Source: Xanthomonas dyei
GTDB taxonomy: Bacteria; Pseudomonadota; Gammaproteobacteria; Xanthomonadales; Xanthomonadaceae
NCBI RefSeq assembly: GCF_002939865.1
Contig: NZ_MDEE01000045.1
Location: forward strand, 1-33,214
Reading direction: 5' to 3'
Length of the DNA: 33,214 bases
Within the stretch, counting starts at the first letter, position 1. Each line of letters opens with the position of its first letter. Both the position numbers and the translations under genes were made by a program. Under the pieces are notes generated by a model, which saw only the letters and a program-made list of their open reading frames with translations, was not told where the DNA came from and made no database searches. Positions 33,148 through 33,214 of this stretch are shown piece after piece.

Positions 33148-33214
33148 TTAAGGTACCAGGCTCATCTGCTCGCGCACTGCGTCGGGCAGGGTGCGCAAGC
33201 GTTCTAGCCAGCGT
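33148..33214 (-). mobile_element. C-terminal end of a probable transposase (insertion sequence edge)
   Basis: A minus-strand frame enters from the window edge and ends at TAA (33148-33150) after RWLERLRTLPDAVREQMSLV and a final proline. It is GC-rich and codon-biased like a real gene, and it abuts the truncated flgE within about ten bases. A gene end so close to a broken gene is what the edge of an insertion sequence looks like. The IS family cannot be named from 21 residues. Confidence 0.45.

Overview
The window looks like a chromosomal segment of a Xanthomonas species or a close relative in the Lysobacterales. The grounds are the high GC content with codon bias toward G/C in third positions, a complete oleA/oleB/oleC/oleD set whose catalytic residues fall at the positions known for the Xanthomonas campestris enzymes, REP-like intergenic repeats, and gammaproteobacterial housekeeping genes (ubiJ-ubiB, truC, trmL, arfB, ddl). 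The species cannot be fixed from the sequence alone.

Layout. 1-8.5 kb is mostly housekeeping: a DUF1877-type fragment at the left edge, arfB with a PlsC-like acyltransferase, a secreted DUF2059 protein, a tandem intergenic repeat, truC, a secreted thioredoxin-like protein, the ubiJ-ubiB pair, and ddl overlapping a GNAT acetyltransferase. 8.6-19.5 kb is a split olefin-biosynthesis locus. All four ole genes lie on the minus strand in the order oleA, oleB, oleC, oleD, but other genes lie between them: a Fic protein, a small membrane protein, a YkgJ-type cysteine-cluster protein, a membrane-anchored winged-helix/TPR regulator directly behind oleC, and a secreted beta-lactamase-fold serine hydrolase. 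OleA condenses two fatty acyl-CoAs to a beta-keto acid, OleD reduces it, OleC closes a beta-lactone, and OleB decarboxylates that to a long-chain cis-alkene. Two diverged inverted copies of a ~142-bp MITE-like element bracket oleC and its regulator.

19.6-24.5 kb holds a DUF4156 lipoprotein, a secreted protein with an internal VQVRPSAEQ repeat, trmL, an MFS transporter, and two adjacent paralogous proteins that together carry four copies of one ~50-residue unit I do not recognise. 24.8-29.4 kb is a minus-strand run of poxB, a sensor histidine kinase and an NtrC-type sigma-54 activator. A near-consensus -24/-12 sigma-54 promoter stands in front of the next gene, the proline-rich repeat protein, which makes that gene the obvious candidate target.

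29.5-33.2 kb is visibly less GC-rich and holds a tight minus-strand flagellar operon (truncated flgE, short fliM, short fliN, fliO, fliP, a FliA-type sigma factor). It lacks fliQ, fliR, flhA and flhB next to fliP, and its upstream end is cut by what is probably an insertion sequence. I read it as the remnant of a second flagellar system. No tRNA, rRNA or CRISPR array was seen.
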